From Arthrobacter sp. C2 (lineage in GTDB: Bacteria; Actinomycetota; Actinomycetes; Actinomycetales; Micrococcaceae), in assembly GCA_024207135.1 (NCBI GenBank), contig CP042428.1:1674001-1738000 (forward strand): a stretch of DNA of 64,000 nucleotides, written 5' to 3'. The stretch's first letter is position 1. Each line of letters starts with the position of its first letter. Of the stretch, positions 44,523-54,045 are shown in pieces. The position numbers were made by a program, and so were the translations under genes. The notes beneath the pieces are model-generated. The model was not told where the DNA came from. It was given only the letters and a program-made list of their open reading frames with translations, and ran no database searches.

Positions 44523-45395
44523 TCAGTAGCCCAGGGACCGGCCCGCCATCTTCTCCAGCCGGGCAACACGGTCGTCCATCGGCGGGTGGGTGGTGAAGAG
44601 CTTCTTGGCACCGCCCAGGAAGGGGTTGGCGATCATCAGGTGCGAGGTGTTCACCAGGCGCTGGTCGTCGGCGGGCAGCGGTGCGCGCTGCACCCCGCTC
44701 TCGAGCTTGCGCAGGGCCGAGGCCAAGGCCAGCGGGTCGTTGGTCAGCTTGGCCCCGTCCTCGTCCGCGTCGTATTCGCGGGTGCGGCTGATGGCCATCT
44801 GGATGACGGTGGAAGCCAGCGGCGCCAGCAGCGACATGGCGATCAGGGCGATGGGGTTGGCATTGCGCCGGTCCCCGCCGCCGAAGAAGAGCATCATCTG
44901 CGCCACGGAGGTGATGACGCCGGCCACGGCAGCGGCCACCGAGGAGGTGAGGATGTCGCGGTTGTACACGTGCATGAGTTCGTGGCCCAGCACCCCGCGC
45001 AGCTCGCGCTCGTTGAGCAGCTGCAGGATTCCCTCGGTGCAGCAGACCGCGGCGTTTTCCGGGTTGCGCCCGGTGGCGAAGGCATTGGGCGCGCTGGTCG
45101 GTGAGACGTAGAGGCGCGGCATCGGCTGCTGGGCTGCCACCGAGAGCTCGTGCACGATCCGGTACATGGCCGGCTGTTCCGCCGCGGTGACCGGGTAGGC
45201 CTGCATCGAGCGGATGGCCAGCTTGTCGGAATTCCAGTACCCGTAGGCGGTGGTGGCCACGCCGATGAGTGCGAAGATCCAGATGAAGCTGCTGCTTCCG
45301 GTTCCCGACGCCAGCAAGGCACCAATGGCCAGCAGCAGCGCGAACAGGCCGCCGAGCAACCCCGCCGTCTTCAGGCCGTTGTTGTGATTGTGCAC
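44523..45395 (-). CDS. htpX: Membrane zinc metalloprotease HtpX
   Basis: 290 residues. Two N-terminal helices (about 10-30 and 36-52) precede the M48 zinc motif [14 protein letters not shown] (HExxH), and the third ligand is the Glu in [13 protein letters not shown]. The ending [17 protein letters not shown] is typical. It degrades damaged membrane proteins with the active site in the cytosol. The gene is probably monocistronic. Confidence 0.95.
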   Translation of the reverse strand: MHNHNNGLKTAGLLGGLFALLLAIGALLASGTGSSSFIWIFALIGVATTAYGYWNSDKLAIRSMQAYPVTAAEQPAMYRIVHELSVAAQQPMPRLYVSPTSAPNAFATGRNPENAAVCCTEGILQLLNERELRGVLGHELMHVYNRDILTSSVAAAVAGVITSVAQMMLFFGGGDRRNANPIALIAMSLLAPLASTVIQMAISRTREYDADEDGAKLTNDPLALASALRKLESGVQRAPLPADDQRLVNTSHLMIANPFLGGAKKLFTTHPPMDDRVARLEKMAGRSLGY

Positions 45396-45501
45396 TGCGG
45401 TTCACTCCTCGTTAGACGTTCCGGACGTGCCGGATCGATGCTTGCATCCAGTTTACGCAAACCTGCTGTGTGCCGGCTTTGTTCCCGCTGGTGCCCCTCT
45501 T

Positions 45502-46782
45502 TCAGGACCGTGGGTGCCTGGCATCGTATCGCAGGAAGCCCGGCTCCCAGCGCATCAAGGCGGCCGCAACCACGATGCACGCGACGCCGCCGGCCAGCAG
45601 TGTGGCGCCCTCGCCGAGGCCGGTGGCCACGGTCCCGGAGAGCATCTCCCCCAGCCGCGGCCCGCCGGCGACCACCACGATGAACACGCCCTGCAGGCGT
45701 CCGCGCAGGTGGTCGGGTGTTGCGGTCTGCAAGATGGTGGTGCGGAAGACCGAGGAAATCGCGTCCGCCACCCCGGCCAGCGCCATGGCCGCGGCGGCGG
45801 GCCAGAGCCACACGCCGGCCGAACCGTCGGCCGGGACCGGGGCGCGTGCGGCCAGGATGACCACGACCCCGAACAGGCCGATGCTGGCACCCCACACGCT
45901 GACGCAGACGAACACCGCCACGCCCTGGCGGTGGATGCGGCCCACCGGCCCGGAGAACATTCCGGCCAGGAATGCGCCCATGGCGGTTGCCGCGAGCAAC
46001 AGGCCCATGGTCAGCTCGCCCCCGCCGATCAGCACCGCGCCGATGGCCGGCAGCAGCGCGCGCGGCGCGGCCAGCACCATGGCCGCCATGTCGATCAGGA
46101 ACGTCATGCGCACGTTGGGCTGGGAACCCAGGAACCTGAATCCCTCGATGACCGAGCGCAGCCCGGCCTTGGCCGGGGTGCCGGAGGGCGGCAGCGACGG
46201 CAGCTTGTAGACGGACCAGACGGCTGCGGCGTAGGTGAGCACGTCGATGGAATAGGTCCAGCCGAAACCGACCTGGGCGACCAGCAGGCCGCCGAGCAGC
46301 GGGCCGACCATCTGGGCGATGCCAAAGGTGACCATGTTCAGCGAGTTCGCCGCCGGCAGCAGCTTCAGGCCCACGATGGCCGGGATGATGGCCCCGCGGG
46401 TGGGCTGGTTGATTCCGCCGGCCGCCGAGTGGATGGCCACCAGCCCGTAGAGCACCCAGACGTTGTCCACGCCCAGCCAGGCCTGGGCCGCGATGGCCGC
46501 GGTGGCCGCCCACAGCACCAGCGCGGAGCCCAGGGCGACCTTGCGCCGGTCGTGGGCATCGGCGATCGAGCCCCCGTACAGGCCGGTGAGAACCAGCGGC
46601 ACCAGTGCGAAGGCTCCGAGCAGCCCGACGTGCAGGCTGGAACCGGTGAGTGCGTAGACCTCGAGGCTGACCGCCACCAGGGTGAGTTGGCCGCCGACCG
46701 CCGCGAGGGCATTGCCGATCCACAGCCGCCTGAAGGCGGGGCTTTCGCGCAAGGGGGTGAGGTCAGCCAGGAGTCGTGCCAC
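45502..46782 (-). CDS. MFS transporter (EntS/MFS_3-like)
   Basis: 426 residues, twelve helices. FRRLWIGNALAAVGGQLTLVA at the N-terminus, GLYGGSIADAHDRRKVAL (loop 2-3) and QTATPDHLRGRLQGVFIVVV are characteristic of the MFS_3 group that includes the enterobactin exporter EntS. Substrate unknown; placement between efeUOB/htpX and furA is compatible with metallophore or drug export, but this is weak. Confidence 0.85.
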   Translation of the reverse strand: MARLLADLTPLRESPAFRRLWIGNALAAVGGQLTLVAVSLEVYALTGSSLHVGLLGAFALVPLVLTGLYGGSIADAHDRRKVALGSALVLWAATAAIAAQAWLGVDNVWVLYGLVAIHSAAGGINQPTRGAIIPAIVGLKLLPAANSLNMVTFGIAQMVGPLLGGLLVAQVGFGWTYSIDVLTYAAAVWSVYKLPSLPPSGTPAKAGLRSVIEGFRFLGSQPNVRMTFLIDMAAMVLAAPRALLPAIGAVLIGGGELTMGLLLAATAMGAFLAGMFSGPVGRIHRQGVAVFVCVSVWGASIGLFGVVVILAARAPVPADGSAGVWLWPAAAAMALAGVADAISSVFRTTILQTATPDHLRGRLQGVFIVVVAGGPRLGEMLSGTVATGLGEGATLLAGGVACIVVAAALMRWEPGFLRYDARHPRS

Positions 46783-46826
46783 GAATCGAGTCTAGCCACA
46801 GGCGCCACGCCGCAACGACCGCTATC

Positions 46827-46839
46827 TTGACATATTCAA
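46827..46839 (+). promoter_or_regulatory. AT-rich near-palindrome upstream of furA
   Basis: TTGACATATTCAA lies between a TATCTT -10-like box (46823-46828) and the AAGGAGG ribosome site (46843-46849). The arms TTGA/TCAA and the AT-rich centre resemble a Fur-family box and would allow FurA to repress its own furA-katA operon. Confidence 0.4.
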
Positions 46840-46853
46840 AATAAGGAGGTGGA

Positions 46854-47282
46854 ATGGATCACATGGACTATTCGGCGCAGATGCGGGACCTCGGCCTGCG
46901 GGTTACCCGCGGCCGCCTTGCCGTGCTCGAGGTCCTGGACGAACACCCGCACTCCTCGGCGGAGAAGGTTGTTGCCGCGGTCCACCACGCGTTGCCCGAT
47001 GTTTCCATCCAGTCCGTTTACAACGTGCTTAATGATCTGACGGAGCAGGGCATGCTGCGCCGCTTCAGTCCCCCGCATTCGCCGGCCCTCTACGAGACCC
47101 GCGTGAACGACAACCACCACCATGCCATATGCACCAGCTGCGGCCGGATCGAGGACGTGGAATGCGCGGTGGGCCACGCCCCCTGCCTGACCCCCTCGGA
47201 CAGCCACGGCATGGTCATCCAGATTGCCGATGTCCTTTACCAGGGCATCTGTGAAGACTGCAGGAAGACCGGCGCCGCCTAG
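46854..47282 (+). CDS. furA: Fur-family redox/metal regulator (FurA/PerR-type)
   Basis: 142 residues with AAGGAGG 4 nt upstream of the ATG. The winged helix (about 8-85) includes [14 protein letters not shown] and [17 protein letters not shown]; the metal-rich region follows with [18 protein letters not shown] and the second CxxC in GICEDCRK (structural zinc). Immediate linkage to the catalase gene identifies it as the peroxide-responsive FurA of actinobacteria. Confidence 0.92.
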   Translation: MDHMDYSAQMRDLGLRVTRGRLAVLEVLDEHPHSSAEKVVAAVHHALPDVSIQSVYNVLNDLTEQGMLRRFSPPHSPALYETRVNDNHHHAICTSCGRIEDVECAVGHAPCLTPSDSHGMVIQIADVLYQGICEDCRKTGAA

Positions 47283-47337
47283 CTGCGCTCCGGGACACCG
47301 GCAGAAGAGTTACCAACCCACAATGAAGGAGAATCTC

Positions 47338-48834
47338 TTGAGCGAGAACTTCACCACCACCCAGTCCGGTGCCCCGGTCGCCAGCGACGCACACTCGCTG
47401 ACCGCCGGTCCCGACGGCATCACCGCGCTTCACGACCGCTACCTGGTCGAAAAGCTCGCCTCGTTCAACCGCGAGCGTGTCCCGGAGCGCAACCCGCACG
47501 CCAAGGGCGGCGGAGCCTTCGGTGAATTGGTTATCACCGAAGACGTTTCGAAGTACACCCGTGCAGCGGTCTTCCAGCCGGGCGCCAAGTCCGAGACGCT
47601 GCTGCGCTTCTCCTCCGTGGCCGGCGAGCAGGGCTCCCCCGACACCTGGCGCGACGTGCGTGGCTTCGCACTTCGCTTCTACACCACCGAGGGCAACTAC
47701 GACATCGTCGGAAACAACACCCCGGTGTTCTTCATCCGCGACGGCATCAAGTTCCCGGACTTCATCCACTCGCAGAAGCGCCTGGGCGCCTCCGGCCTGC
47801 GCGATGCAGACATGCAGTGGGACTTCTGGACGCACTCCCCCGAGTCCGCACACCAGGTGACCTACCTGATGGGCGACCGCGGCCTGCCGACCTCCTGGCG
47901 CGAAATGAACGGCTACGGCTCGCACACCTACCAGTGGATCAACGCCGAGGGCGAGCGCTTCTGGGTGCAGTACCACTTCCACTCCCGCCAGGGCGTGCAC
48001 AACATGTCCAACGAGGAAGCCGAGAAGCTTGCCGGCTCGGACGCCGACTACTACCGCCGCGACCTGTTCGACAACATCGCCGCCGGAAACTTCCCGACCT
48101 GGGATGTCTCGGTGCAGATCATGCCGTACGAAGAGGGCAAGACCTACCGCTTCAACCCGTTCGACATCACCAAGACCTGGTCGCACAAGGATTACCCGTT
48201 GATCCCGGTCGGCCACTTCACGCTGAACCGCAACCCGCAGAACTTCTTCGCCGAGATCGAGCAGGCAGCGTTCTCGCCCTCGAACCTGGTTCCGGGCATC
48301 GACATCAGCCCCGACAAGATGCTGATGGCCCGCGTGTTCTCCTACCCGGATGCCCAGCGCAACCGCATCGGCACCAACTACAACCAGTTGCCGGTCAACC
48401 AGCCGCACGCCTCGACCGTGCGCACCTACATGCACGAAGGTGCCATGCAGTACACCTTCAACGCCCCGGAGGCCCGCGTCTACACCCCGAACTCCTTCGG
48501 CGGACCCGAAGCCGACGCAGCTCGCGCCGGCGAAGGCAGCTGGGAAAACGACGGCGAGCTCGTGCGCTCCGCCGCGACCCTGCGTTCCGAGGACGACGAC
48601 TTCGGCCAGGCCGGAACCCTGTACCGCGAGGTCTACGACGCAGCCGCCAAGGAACGCTTCCACGCAACCCTGCTGGGCCAGTGCGGCGGCATCACCATCG
48701 AGTCCATCCGCGAAGGCTTCTTCCAGTACTGGACCAACGTTGATGCAAACCTCGGCCAGATCCTGCGTGACGGCTATGCAGCCGGCGTCGCAGGCTCCAC
48801 CGACGGTGCAGCTGAAATGGCCGGCAAGGCCTAA
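47338..48834 (+). CDS. katA: Monofunctional heme catalase
   Basis: 498 residues from TTG at 47338, chosen for the AAGGAG 6 nt upstream; an ATG at 47323 is an alternative. Catalytic His is in [14 protein letters not shown], the distal Asn in [14 protein letters not shown], and the proximal heme Tyr in [18 protein letters not shown]. Length matches the small-subunit clade 3. It destroys hydrogen peroxide. It is the second gene of a furA-katA operon and ends at a strong hairpin. Confidence 0.96.
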   Translation: MSENFTTTQSGAPVASDAHSLTAGPDGITALHDRYLVEKLASFNRERVPERNPHAKGGGAFGELVITEDVSKYTRAAVFQPGAKSETLLRFSSVAGEQGSPDTWRDVRGFALRFYTTEGNYDIVGNNTPVFFIRDGIKFPDFIHSQKRLGASGLRDADMQWDFWTHSPESAHQVTYLMGDRGLPTSWREMNGYGSHTYQWINAEGERFWVQYHFHSRQGVHNMSNEEAEKLAGSDADYYRRDLFDNIAAGNFPTWDVSVQIMPYEEGKTYRFNPFDITKTWSHKDYPLIPVGHFTLNRNPQNFFAEIEQAAFSPSNLVPGIDISPDKMLMARVFSYPDAQRNRIGTNYNQLPVNQPHASTVRTYMHEGAMQYTFNAPEARVYTPNSFGGPEADAARAGEGSWENDGELVRSAATLRSEDDDFGQAGTLYREVYDAAAKERFHATLLGQCGGITIESIREGFFQYWTNVDANLGQILRDGYAAGVAGSTDGAAEMAGKA

Positions 48835-48862
48835 CCCGCCCCTGGCATCCACCAAGTAATAC

Positions 48863-48907
48863 CGGTTCGGCCCGGCCTCCCCACGGTGGGGAGGCCGGGC
48901 CGAACCG
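48863..48907 (+). terminator. Hairpin terminator after katA
   Basis: A 20-bp GC-rich stem (CGGTTCGGCCCGGCCTCCCC and complement) with a short CACGGT-type loop. It has only a weak T run but is positioned 28 bp past the stop. Confidence 0.75.
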
Positions 48908-49365
48908 CTTCCAGGTGCCGCGCGGACCTGGAGGGCTTTTGGCCCGGACGGCATCCGAGTCGCTCGGACCCCGGCAGCGGACCCTCACGCCGGCAGCACC
49001 TTGAACGCCGGGTCCACGAACGTCGCGAAGCCCAACAACCCGCGAGGTTCCCCAGGTGTTGGCCCGGTCCCGGCAATTGCGCATCGACCACGAGGAGCGA
49101 ACCACGTCCATGATGGCTGCGGACACGGGCAAGGCCTTCAAGGATTCGGTACCGGAGGCAGAGGCCACGTATCGCGGAAACCGCAGGCCCCGCTCGTTGA
49201 AACGGATCCGACCTCTTACCGCCGTTTCAATGCGCCGGGCTTGGAGCTCGAGCGGGCGCCGGAAGCCCACGGCGTCCCCGCACAGGGCCTGCACCTGGAC
49301 GTCGAGCCGGTGCCAATGGACATCAGGACGCTTCAACGGCTCCCGGGAACCCCGTGGAATTAAGC
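48908..49365. other. Gene-poor stretch between katA and fprA
   Basis: About 460 bp with no complete gene. Coding-like GC-rich third positions occur from about 49075 to 49363 on the plus strand, but in two different frames (see the possible remnant there). Nothing else is recognised. Confidence 0.4.
49056..49363 (+). pseudogene. Possible decayed gene, frameshifted
   Basis: Plus-strand reading gives plausible codons in one frame up to about 49190 (…TGKAFKDSVPEAEATYRG…) and in another frame from about 49195 to a TAA at 49363 (…APGLELERAPEAHGVPAQGL…), as if a single frameshift split a gene. I do not recognise the family and chance cannot be excluded. Confidence 0.25.
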
Positions 49366-49416
49366 AAAAAACAAGGGCCCATGTTCTCCGCTACTTCGGA
49401 AAACACAGGCCCTTGC
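49366..49416 (-). terminator. Intrinsic terminator of fprA
   Basis: Minus-strand CAAGGGCC…GGCCCTTG with an extended, partly mismatched inner stem (TGTTTTCC/GGAGAACA), followed by TTTTTT. It lies 11 bp past the stop. Confidence 0.85.
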
Positions 49417-49426
49417 GCTATACAGT

Positions 49427-50824
49427 CTAACCGCGGGAAATCTTGACCATTTCCTCGCGCTCCACAACCTTCACGCGGGCACGGTCAACCGGACCGTTTG
49501 AGGTCTGTGCCGGGGAGGCCGCTGCACCCAGGGAAATCTCGTGTGCGTCCAGCTTTTTCCAGCCGTCCCAGGTCGTGTACTCAACGCCGCGGGATTCCAG
49601 CAGCTTGATGATCTCGTCCTCGCCCGGGTGGCTTGCCACCGGCAGCGAAAGGCGGTCCTCGAGCAGGTTTCCAATGGTCTCGAGGGCATCGCCCTTGGTG
49701 TGGCCGATCAGGCCGACCGGGCCGCGCTTGATCCAACCCGTGGCGTAGAGACCCGGAACGTGGGCACCCTCGGCATCAAGCACACGCCCACCCTCGTTGG
49801 GAATGACCCCGCGGCGTTCGTCGAATTCGAGCTCCGCCAGTTCCGAGCCGAGGTAGCCGATGGCGCGGTAGACGGCCTGGACCGGGTAGTCGATGAACTC
49901 GCCGGTGCCGCGCACGTTGCCGGTGCCGTCGAGTTCCTGGCGCTCGAACTTGATGCCCGCAACCTTGCCGTCCTCGCCCATGACCTCGACGGGGTTGTGC
50001 AGGAAGTGCAGGTGCAGGCGGCGCGAGGCGCCGGTGTCCTGCTCCTCGACGATCCAGTTGGTCAGCGTGTTGACCATCGTCTTGACCTGGTTGTTGGACT
50101 TGATCAGGGCGTCGGAGGCCTCGTCGAACTCGAAGTCCTCGGGGTAGAGCACGATGTCCACATCGCGGCTGTGGGACAGCTCGCGCAGTTCCAGCGGGGT
50201 GAACTTCACCTGGGCCGGGCCTCGGCGGCCGAAGATGTGCACGTCAGTGACGGGCGAGGCCTTCAGGCCCTCGAAGACGTTGTCGGGGATTTCGGTGACA
50301 AGGAGGTCCTCGGCGTGCTTGGAGAGCACGCGGGCCACGTCCAGGGCCACGTTGCCGTTGCCCAGCACCGCGATCTGCTTGGCCTGAAGCGGCCAGGTGC
50401 GCGGCACGTCGGGCTGGCCGTCGTACCAGGAGACGAAGTCGGCCGCGCCGAAGGATCCCTCAAGGTCGATGCCCGGGATGTCCATGCGGGCGTCCTTGAT
50501 GGCGCCGGTGGCGAAAATGACCGCGTCGTACATGTCGCGGATGTCGCGCAGCGTCAGGTCCCGGCCGTAGGTCACGTTGCCCAGGAAGCGGATGTCGCCG
50601 CGGTCCAGCACCTTGTGCAGGGCATTGACGATGCCCTTGATGCGCGGGTGGTCCGGGGCGACGCCGTAGCGGATCAATCCGTAGGGGGCCGGGTAGGCGT
50701 CGAGCAGGTCGATGCTGACCTCGAACTCGCGCTCCGCCTTGGTGAGGATGTCGGCAGCATAGACTCCCGCCGGACCTGCCCCGATTATGGCGACACGGAG
50801 CGGGCGTACTGCTGAATCGGACAC
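49427..50824 (-). CDS. fprA: Ferredoxin/adrenodoxin-type NADP reductase (FprA)
   Basis: 465 residues from GTG (complement at 50822-50824), AAGGA 9 nt upstream. FAD site VAIIGAGPAGVYAADIL, YGLIRYGVAPDHPRIKGI, NADP site AVLGNGNVALDVARVL, then GRRGPAQVKFTPLELREL and the end ATGWIKRGPVGLIGHTKGDALET. This matches mycobacterial FprA (456 aa), which transfers electrons between NADPH and ferredoxin. A -10 box TAGACT (complement 50883-50888) drives it. Confidence 0.95.
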   Translation of the reverse strand: MSDSAVRPLRVAIIGAGPAGVYAADILTKAEREFEVSIDLLDAYPAPYGLIRYGVAPDHPRIKGIVNALHKVLDRGDIRFLGNVTYGRDLTLRDIRDMYDAVIFATGAIKDARMDIPGIDLEGSFGAADFVSWYDGQPDVPRTWPLQAKQIAVLGNGNVALDVARVLSKHAEDLLVTEIPDNVFEGLKASPVTDVHIFGRRGPAQVKFTPLELRELSHSRDVDIVLYPEDFEFDEASDALIKSNNQVKTMVNTLTNWIVEEQDTGASRRLHLHFLHNPVEVMGEDGKVAGIKFERQELDGTGNVRGTGEFIDYPVQAVYRAIGYLGSELAELEFDERRGVIPNEGGRVLDAEGAHVPGLYATGWIKRGPVGLIGHTKGDALETIGNLLEDRLSLPVASHPGEDEIIKLLESRGVEYTTWDGWKKLDAHEISLGAAASPAQTSNGPVDRARVKVVEREEMVKISRG

Positions 50825-51182
50825 GAGGGGGGTTCCTTCCGGAGAATGATCACTGGACCGCGCAAATAGCGCACACCCAACTAGTCTAATTGGCACCGGT
50901 CGCCGAACGTGAACCATTGTGGGGATGCTCACGCCCTGGGCGGTCAGCCCCGGCTTGCCGTGGGCAATCAGCACGTTCCGACACTGCCGCCGGGCCTCCG
51001 GCGGGCGCGGGCCCGCGATAGGCTCACCTAGTAAGGGGCAAATCGTGCCCCAACACGACGCCAAACACCCATGCTACCCGTGAGCATCGCGAACCGGCGC
51101 CCGACCGCCCCAAGACCTGCGCGAATCCCTCACGGGATCGCGCGCCCGGAATGGAAACGATGCACGCCCTGTTGAGTCGATC
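50825..51182. other. Divergent intergenic region fprA/rarD
   Basis: 358 bp without a gene. It holds the fprA promoter (TAGACT at 50888-50883, minus strand). GATGCTCACG at 50924-50933 and its inverted copy at 51079-51088 are the only repeat noticed; significance is doubtful. Confidence 0.45.
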
Positions 51183-52142
51183 ATGACCCAAACGCCGTCC
51201 ACAGCAACGACCACCGCCACGGCAGGCGCTGGCGGGCCAGCCGCCGAACGCACGACGGGCCTGATCCAGGGCTTGGGTGCGTACGGCCTGTGGGGACTGC
51301 TGCCGCTGTACTTCCTGACCATCGCCCTCGCCTCCCCCTGGGAGATCGTTGCCAGCCGCATCGTGTGGTCGCTGGTTTTCTGCGCGATCCTGTTGAGCGT
51401 GACCAGGAACTGGGGCCGGTTCCTCACGCTGGGCCGTGATCGCCGGGCAATGGTCCGCCTGTCGGTGGCCTCGGTGCTCATCGCGGTGAACTGGCTGACC
51501 TACACCTATGCGGTGCTCAACGGGCACGCGGCGGAGGCGGCGCTGGGATACTTCATCAACCCGCTGGTCTCCATTGCCCTGGGCGTGATCTTCCTGAAGG
51601 AAAAACTGCGCAAGCTGCAGTGGGTGGCCATCGGGTTCGGGCTGGCAGCGGTCATCACGCTCACCTTTGCCTACGGCAACGTCCCCTACATCGCGCTGAT
51701 CCTGGCATTTTCCTTCGGCTTCTACGGCTTTGTGAAGAACCGCGTGGGCCGCACCGCCACGGCGCTGACGTCCCTGAGCATGGAAACGGCGATCCTCGCC
51801 CTCCCCGCCCTGGGGTTCCTTGTCTGGTTGGTCGCCTCGGACAACGACACCGTTCTTTCCGCCGGGCCGGCGCACTTCTGGCTGCTGGCCGCCAGCGGAA
51901 TCATCACCGCCGTCCCGTTGCTGCTCTTCGGGGCCGCGGCACGACGCCTGCCGCTGACGACGCTGGGGACCTTGCAGTTCCTGGCCCCGATCCTGCAGTT
52001 CATCGTGGCACTGGTGGTGTTCAAGGAACCCATGCCGGTGGAGCGGCTGGTTGGTTTTGCCCTGGTCTGGGTCGCCGTGGCCATGCTGTGCATCGACATG
52101 GCCCGACAGCCACGCAGGCTCACCCCGACCAAGGTCTCCTAG
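51183..52142 (+). CDS. rarD: RarD-type EamA-family transporter
   Basis: 319 residues, ten hydrophobic helices in two EamA repeats. The N-terminal GLIQGLGAYGLWGLLPLYF and NGHAAEAALGYFINPLVSIALGV are hallmarks of RarD; ITAVPLLLFGAAARRLPL and FKEPMPVERLVGFALVWVAV close the second repeat. It is a drug/metabolite-type exporter, substrate unknown. It ends at a shared terminator with gabT. Confidence 0.92.
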   Translation: MTQTPSTATTTATAGAGGPAAERTTGLIQGLGAYGLWGLLPLYFLTIALASPWEIVASRIVWSLVFCAILLSVTRNWGRFLTLGRDRRAMVRLSVASVLIAVNWLTYTYAVLNGHAAEAALGYFINPLVSIALGVIFLKEKLRKLQWVAIGFGLAAVITLTFAYGNVPYIALILAFSFGFYGFVKNRVGRTATALTSLSMETAILALPALGFLVWLVASDNDTVLSAGPAHFWLLAASGIITAVPLLLFGAAARRLPLTTLGTLQFLAPILQFIVALVVFKEPMPVERLVGFALVWVAVAMLCIDMARQPRRLTPTKVS

Positions 52143-52210
52143 CAGGCATCCGCACCCGGGATTTCGGCGTGGCCGCCGTGGCGGATCCGGGGGCGCCCGG
52201 GTACGGGACC

Positions 52211-52269
52211 ACGAAAAGGGACCGATCCGGTTGTCCAAAGCCCTGGACGACCGGATCGGTCCCTTTCGT
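52211..52269. terminator. Bidirectional terminator between rarD and gabT
   Basis: ACGAAAAGGGACCGATCCGG pairs with its complement ending at 52269 (one mismatch, A/C in the AAAAGG part), with a TTGTCC…TGGACGA extension in the loop. T and A runs lie on either side. Confidence 0.8.
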
Positions 52270-52290
52270 GGTGCGGCGCCAGCCCAGGGG

Positions 52291-53631
52291 CTAGGCGTTG
52301 GCGCGGATCGCGCCTTCGAGGACCTCGAAGGCCTCGGCCAGCAGCTCGTCGCCGATGACCAGCGGCGGCAGCAGGCGGATGACGTTGCCGTAGGTGCCGC
52401 AGGTGAGGATCAGTACTCCGGCGGCGAGGCAGTCGGCGGCGATCTTCTTGGTGATCTCCGCATCCGGCTCGGTGCCGCCGGCCTTGACCAGCTCGATGGC
52501 CACCATGGCGCCGCGGCCGCGGATGTCGCCGATGACCGAAACCTCGGAAGCGATCTTGCGCATGCGGGTGAAGAACTGCTCTTCGATCTCGCGGGCGCGC
52601 GCCGCAAGGTCGTGCTCTTCCATGTACTTGATGGTTTCCAGTGCTGCGGCGACGGCAACCGGGTTGCCGCCGTAGGTGCCGCCCAGGCCCCCGGGGTGGA
52701 CCGAGTCGAGCAGTTCGGCGCGTCCCACGATGCCCGACAGCGGCATGCCGCCGGCGATGCCCTTGGCCACGGTGATGATGTCCGGGACGATCCCCTCGAT
52801 GTCGGAGGCGAACCAGGCACCGGCGCGGCAGAAGCCGGCCTGCACCTCGTCGGCGACGAAGACGATGCCCTGCTCCTTGGCCCACTCGGCAATGCGGCCC
52901 AGGAAGCCCTCGGCCGGGACGATGAAACCGCCCTCGCCCTGGATCGGCTCGATGATGATGGCTGCGATCTGGTCGCCGCCGATCTGCTTCTCCATGGCCA
53001 GGATGGCGCGCTCGGCGGCTTCCTTGCCCGAGATGTTCGGGTTTTCCTCGCGGTACGGGTAGCTCATCGGCATGCGATAGATTTCCGGTGCCAGCGGGCC
53101 GAAGCCGCGCTTGTACGGGGCCGCCTTGGCGGTCAGGCCCATGGTGAGGTTGGTGCGGCCGTGGTAGGCGTGGTCGAAGGCGACAACCGCCTGGCGGCCG
53201 GTGGCCACGCGGGCAACCTTGATGGCGTTCTCCACGGCCTCGGAACCGGAGTTGAAGAAGACGGCCTTCTTGGCGTGGGTGCCCGGGGTGATTTCGGCCA
53301 GCTTCTCGGCCAGCTCGACGTATCCCTCGTACGGGGTGACCATGAAGCAGGTGTGGGTGAAGCGGGCGGCCTGGGCCGCGACCGCTGCGGCGACCTTCTC
53401 GTTTGAGGCACCCACGGACGTCACGGCGATGCCCGAGCCCAGGTCGATGATCGAGTTGCCGTCGACATCGACGATGATGCCGCCGTCGGCATCCGCGACG
53501 TACACCGGCAGGGCGGAGGCCACGCCGGCGGCGACGGCGTTGGTGCGGCGTGCCGCCAGCTCCACCGACTTCGGTCCGGGGAATGCGCCGTTGATCTGTC
53601 GTTTTTGTTCAATGCGGTAGGTGATGGCCAT
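52291..53631 (-). CDS. gabT: 4-aminobutyrate aminotransferase
   Basis: 446 residues. Class III aminotransferase: LGSGIAVTSVGASNEKVAAA, FNSGSEAVENAIKVAR, YHGRTNLTMGLT, FVADEVQAGFCRAG and the PLP lysine in TVAKGIAGGMPLSG. It converts GABA and 2-oxoglutarate to succinic semialdehyde and glutamate. A gabD gene is not in the window. It lies downstream of metSP on the same strand but separated by a terminator. Confidence 0.93.
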   Translation of the reverse strand: MAITYRIEQKRQINGAFPGPKSVELAARRTNAVAAGVASALPVYVADADGGIIVDVDGNSIIDLGSGIAVTSVGASNEKVAAAVAAQAARFTHTCFMVTPYEGYVELAEKLAEITPGTHAKKAVFFNSGSEAVENAIKVARVATGRQAVVAFDHAYHGRTNLTMGLTAKAAPYKRGFGPLAPEIYRMPMSYPYREENPNISGKEAAERAILAMEKQIGGDQIAAIIIEPIQGEGGFIVPAEGFLGRIAEWAKEQGIVFVADEVQAGFCRAGAWFASDIEGIVPDIITVAKGIAGGMPLSGIVGRAELLDSVHPGGLGGTYGGNPVAVAAALETIKYMEEHDLAARAREIEEQFFTRMRKIASEVSVIGDIRGRGAMVAIELVKAGGTEPDAEITKKIAADCLAAGVLILTCGTYGNVIRLLPPLVIGDELLAEAFEVLEGAIRANA

Positions 53632-53842
53632 GAACGTTCAGTCCTTTCCCGGGCCGGGTTCCCCCTGGTTGCGCCGTGCGGCGGCAATGGCGACGAAGGC
53701 GCGCGGGGAAACCCGGTGATGTGGTGGTGTTATCTACCTCGAAGCCTATGTTGTGGCGTTCGGCGCCCGCCAGTGAAATTGGCACAGTTCCGTTCCCGCG
53801 GCGCAGTGCAGTTGCACAGAGCAGCACCGGCCCCGATACGAG

Positions 53843-53887
53843 CGCGGGCCCGTGCCCCGGGGTCTGTTCCCGGGGCACGGGCCCGCG
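53843..53887 (-). terminator. Hairpin between metS and gabT
   Basis: A 19-bp perfect GC-rich stem (CGCGGGCCCGTGCCCCGGG and complement) with a 7-nt loop, 20 bp past metS. No clear T-tract, so partial readthrough into gabT is possible. Confidence 0.7.
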
Positions 53888-53907
53888 TGTGGTGCGTTTG
53901 TCCGCAG

Positions 53908-54045
53908 TTAGAGTTCCGGCGCGATGTCTTCGGGCAGCTGGCCCTCGTCCTCGGGGTGCCGGGAGAGGTTGACCAGCGAGAGCGCAAGCCCTCCCCAAAT
54001 GGTCAGCAGCGCGATAACCAACATGGTGATGGCGATGGGTGTCAT
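53908..54045 (-). CDS. metS: MetS-like small subunit of NSS transporter
   Basis: 45 residues: MTPIAITMLVIALLTIWGGL forms one membrane helix, followed by a polar tail NLSRHPEDEGQLPED. It overlaps the end of the NSS transporter gene by ATGA. This matches MetS, the small subunit that the Corynebacterium MetP methionine/alanine transporter needs. Confidence 0.88.
   Translation of the reverse strand: MTPIAITMLVIALLTIWGGLALSLVNLSRHPEDEGQLPEDIAPEL

Noticed and set aside
50924-51088. 10-bp inverted repeat GATGCTCACG / CGTGAGCATC in the fprA-rarD gap
   Set aside because: The arms are 145 bp apart and one match of this length in such a gap can arise by chance; no matching regulator nearby.
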